From an uncultured Neisseriaceae bacterium (GTDB lineage Bacteria; Pseudomonadota; Gammaproteobacteria; Burkholderiales; UBA11063), in contig CAITEL010000334.1 of NCBI GenBank assembly GCA_903891375.1, forward strand, positions 1 through 5,735: DNA of 5,735 nt. Reading direction: 5' to 3'. A program made the position numbers and the translations under genes. The notes under the pieces are model-generated. The model did not search any database, was not told the origin of the DNA, and saw only the letters and a list, made by a program, of their open reading frames with translations. Of this stretch, positions 4,741 to 5,735 are shown piece by piece; the stretch's first letter is position 1, and every line of letters starts with the position of its first letter.

Positions 4741-5735
4741 ATGAGAATTACTAAAAAAGAACCAAGCTCAGCAAAAATTACCGAGCTATTTAAATTACCA
4801 AAATCAGCCAAACGACAAGTAATATATGTGTTTCAAGGTGGTGGTGCCTTAGGGGCTTTTCAAGTTGGCGCCTATGAAGCACTTAGTGAGCATGATTATC
4901 ACCCCGACATGGTCGTAGGGATATCAATTGGAGCAATAAATGCAGCGATTATTGCTGGAAATCAGCCAGATAAACGCCTAGATAAATTATATGAATTTTG
5001 GGATACTATTACTACTAAAATCCCATTCCCAATGTTAACTAATTTAGGTCTATCTAAATTTCACCATTTTATTAGCGCCAACAATACACTACTATCAGGT
5101 CAACCAGGGTTTTTTACGCCACGTCCATATAACCCATGGCTATTACTTGATGCAACACCTGATCAATTGAGTTTTTATGATACAATGCCATTACGAGAGA
5201 CTTTAGCTAAATTGATTGATTTTAACTATTTAAACAATAAAGGGCCTCGCCTTTGCTTAGGTGCCGTCGACCTTGAGACTGGAATATTTGAATTTTTTGA
5301 TAGTAAAACAGAAGAAATCACAGTTGATCATATTTTAGCTTCATGTTCCTTACCGCCTGGGTTTCCACCAACAATGGTTAATGGTCGCTATTATGTTGAT
5401 GGTGGCGTTTACTCAAATACACCACTATCAAAAGTAATCGATGAATTTGCCACATCTAGTGATGATATAAAAAATGTATTATGTTTTATGGTGGATTTAT
5501 TTTCTGGACAAGGAGTTATGCCACATAGTTTTGATGGATTATTAGAAAAAATAAAAGACATACAGTACTCATCACATTCAAAACGTGCAACTAAAATGTA
5601 TGCTACTACCCAAAATTTATCTCATGCAATAAATTATTTAGCCAGTAAATTACCGAAAGAAGAACTAACTGACCCTAAGGTACAAGAAATTATTAAGTTA
5701 GGCTTTGCTCACCGCATGGATATTATTCGCATAAT
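4741..5735 (+). CDS. Patatin-like phospholipase, DUF3734-type, 3' end outside the window
   Basis: The frame is open from the ATG at 4741 to the window end (331 complete codons, no stop). It is a cytosolic-type patatin lipase/acyl hydrolase with no signal peptide. The oxyanion loop is GGGALGAFQVG (33-43), the nucleophile elbow GISIGAIN (60-67) carries Ser62, and the dyad aspartate is Asp220 in VDGGVYSNTP (219-228). Another conserved block is GFFTPRPYNPWLLLD (123-137). The order and the region after the DGG motif (DDIKNVLCFMVDLFSGQG, 241-258, then a helical stretch) resemble patatins with a C-terminal DUF3734 domain, so perhaps several dozen residues are missing. It lies 3 nt behind adc. A patatin of this kind (patD) is co-transcribed with 3-hydroxybutyrate dehydrogenase bdhA in Legionella pneumophila, which suggests lipid or polyhydroxybutyrate turnover here; that role is inference. 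The patatin-fold lipase call is firm, the substrate unknown. Confidence 0.93.
   Translation, partial: MRITKKEPSSAKITELFKLPKSAKRQVIYVFQGGGALGAFQVGAYEALSEHDYHPDMVVGISIGAINAAIIAGNQPDKRLDKLYEFWDTITTKIPFPMLTNLGLSKFHHFISANNTLLSGQPGFFTPRPYNPWLLLDATPDQLSFYDTMPLRETLAKLIDFNYLNNKGPRLCLGAVDLETGIFEFFDSKTEEITVDHILASCSLPPGFPPTMVNGRYYVDGGVYSNTPLSKVIDEFATSSDDIKNVLCFMVDLFSGQGVMPHSFDGLLEKIKDIQYSSHSKRATKMYATTQNLSHAINYLASKLPKEELTDPKVQEIIKLGFAHRMDIIRI

Overview
The window is AT-rich DNA from a bacterium, most likely a beta- or gammaproteobacterium. This rests on the gene types: a MltD-like LysM protein, a proteobacterial-looking AroE, a short RsmI-like methyltransferase and an acetoacetate decarboxylase/patatin pair. 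The AT bias and the Asn/Ile/Lys-rich proteins would suit a host-associated or slow-evolving lineage, but the sequence does not fix the genus.

Layout. Positions 1-684 (+) hold the C-terminal end of a cell-wall protein: a long low-complexity linker followed by one LysM peptidoglycan-binding domain. Positions 685-1169 have no gene. They contain a small hairpin (756-781) and, at 801-1108, a non-coding element bounded by 24-bp terminal inverted repeats (21/24 matching), which looks like a MITE or an insertion-sequence relic. Positions 1170-3700 (-) form a tight three-gene operon read right to left: aroE (shikimate dehydrogenase), a CaCA-type membrane cation exchanger, and a short tetrapyrrole-methylase-fold methyltransferase related to RsmI. 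The two junctions are 1 and 10 nt, and each downstream gene has its Shine-Dalgarno in the last codons of the gene before it.

Positions 3701-3990 are a divergent promoter region with a good extended -10 for the rightward operon and a plausible promoter for aroE. Positions 3991-5735 (+) hold adc (acetoacetate decarboxylase, complete active site) and, 3 nt later, a patatin-like phospholipase that runs off the window. The decarboxylase and lipase suggest a ketone-body/polyhydroxybutyrate or lipid turnover operon. By analogy with the Legionella bdhA-patD operon, a 3-hydroxybutyrate dehydrogenase may lie just beyond the window, but that is inference.

Nothing here is convincing evidence of an undescribed multi-gene system. 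The points most worth a second look are the inverted-repeat element at 801-1108, the adc/patatin coupling, and the non-canonical motifs in the exchanger, the methyltransferase and AroE.
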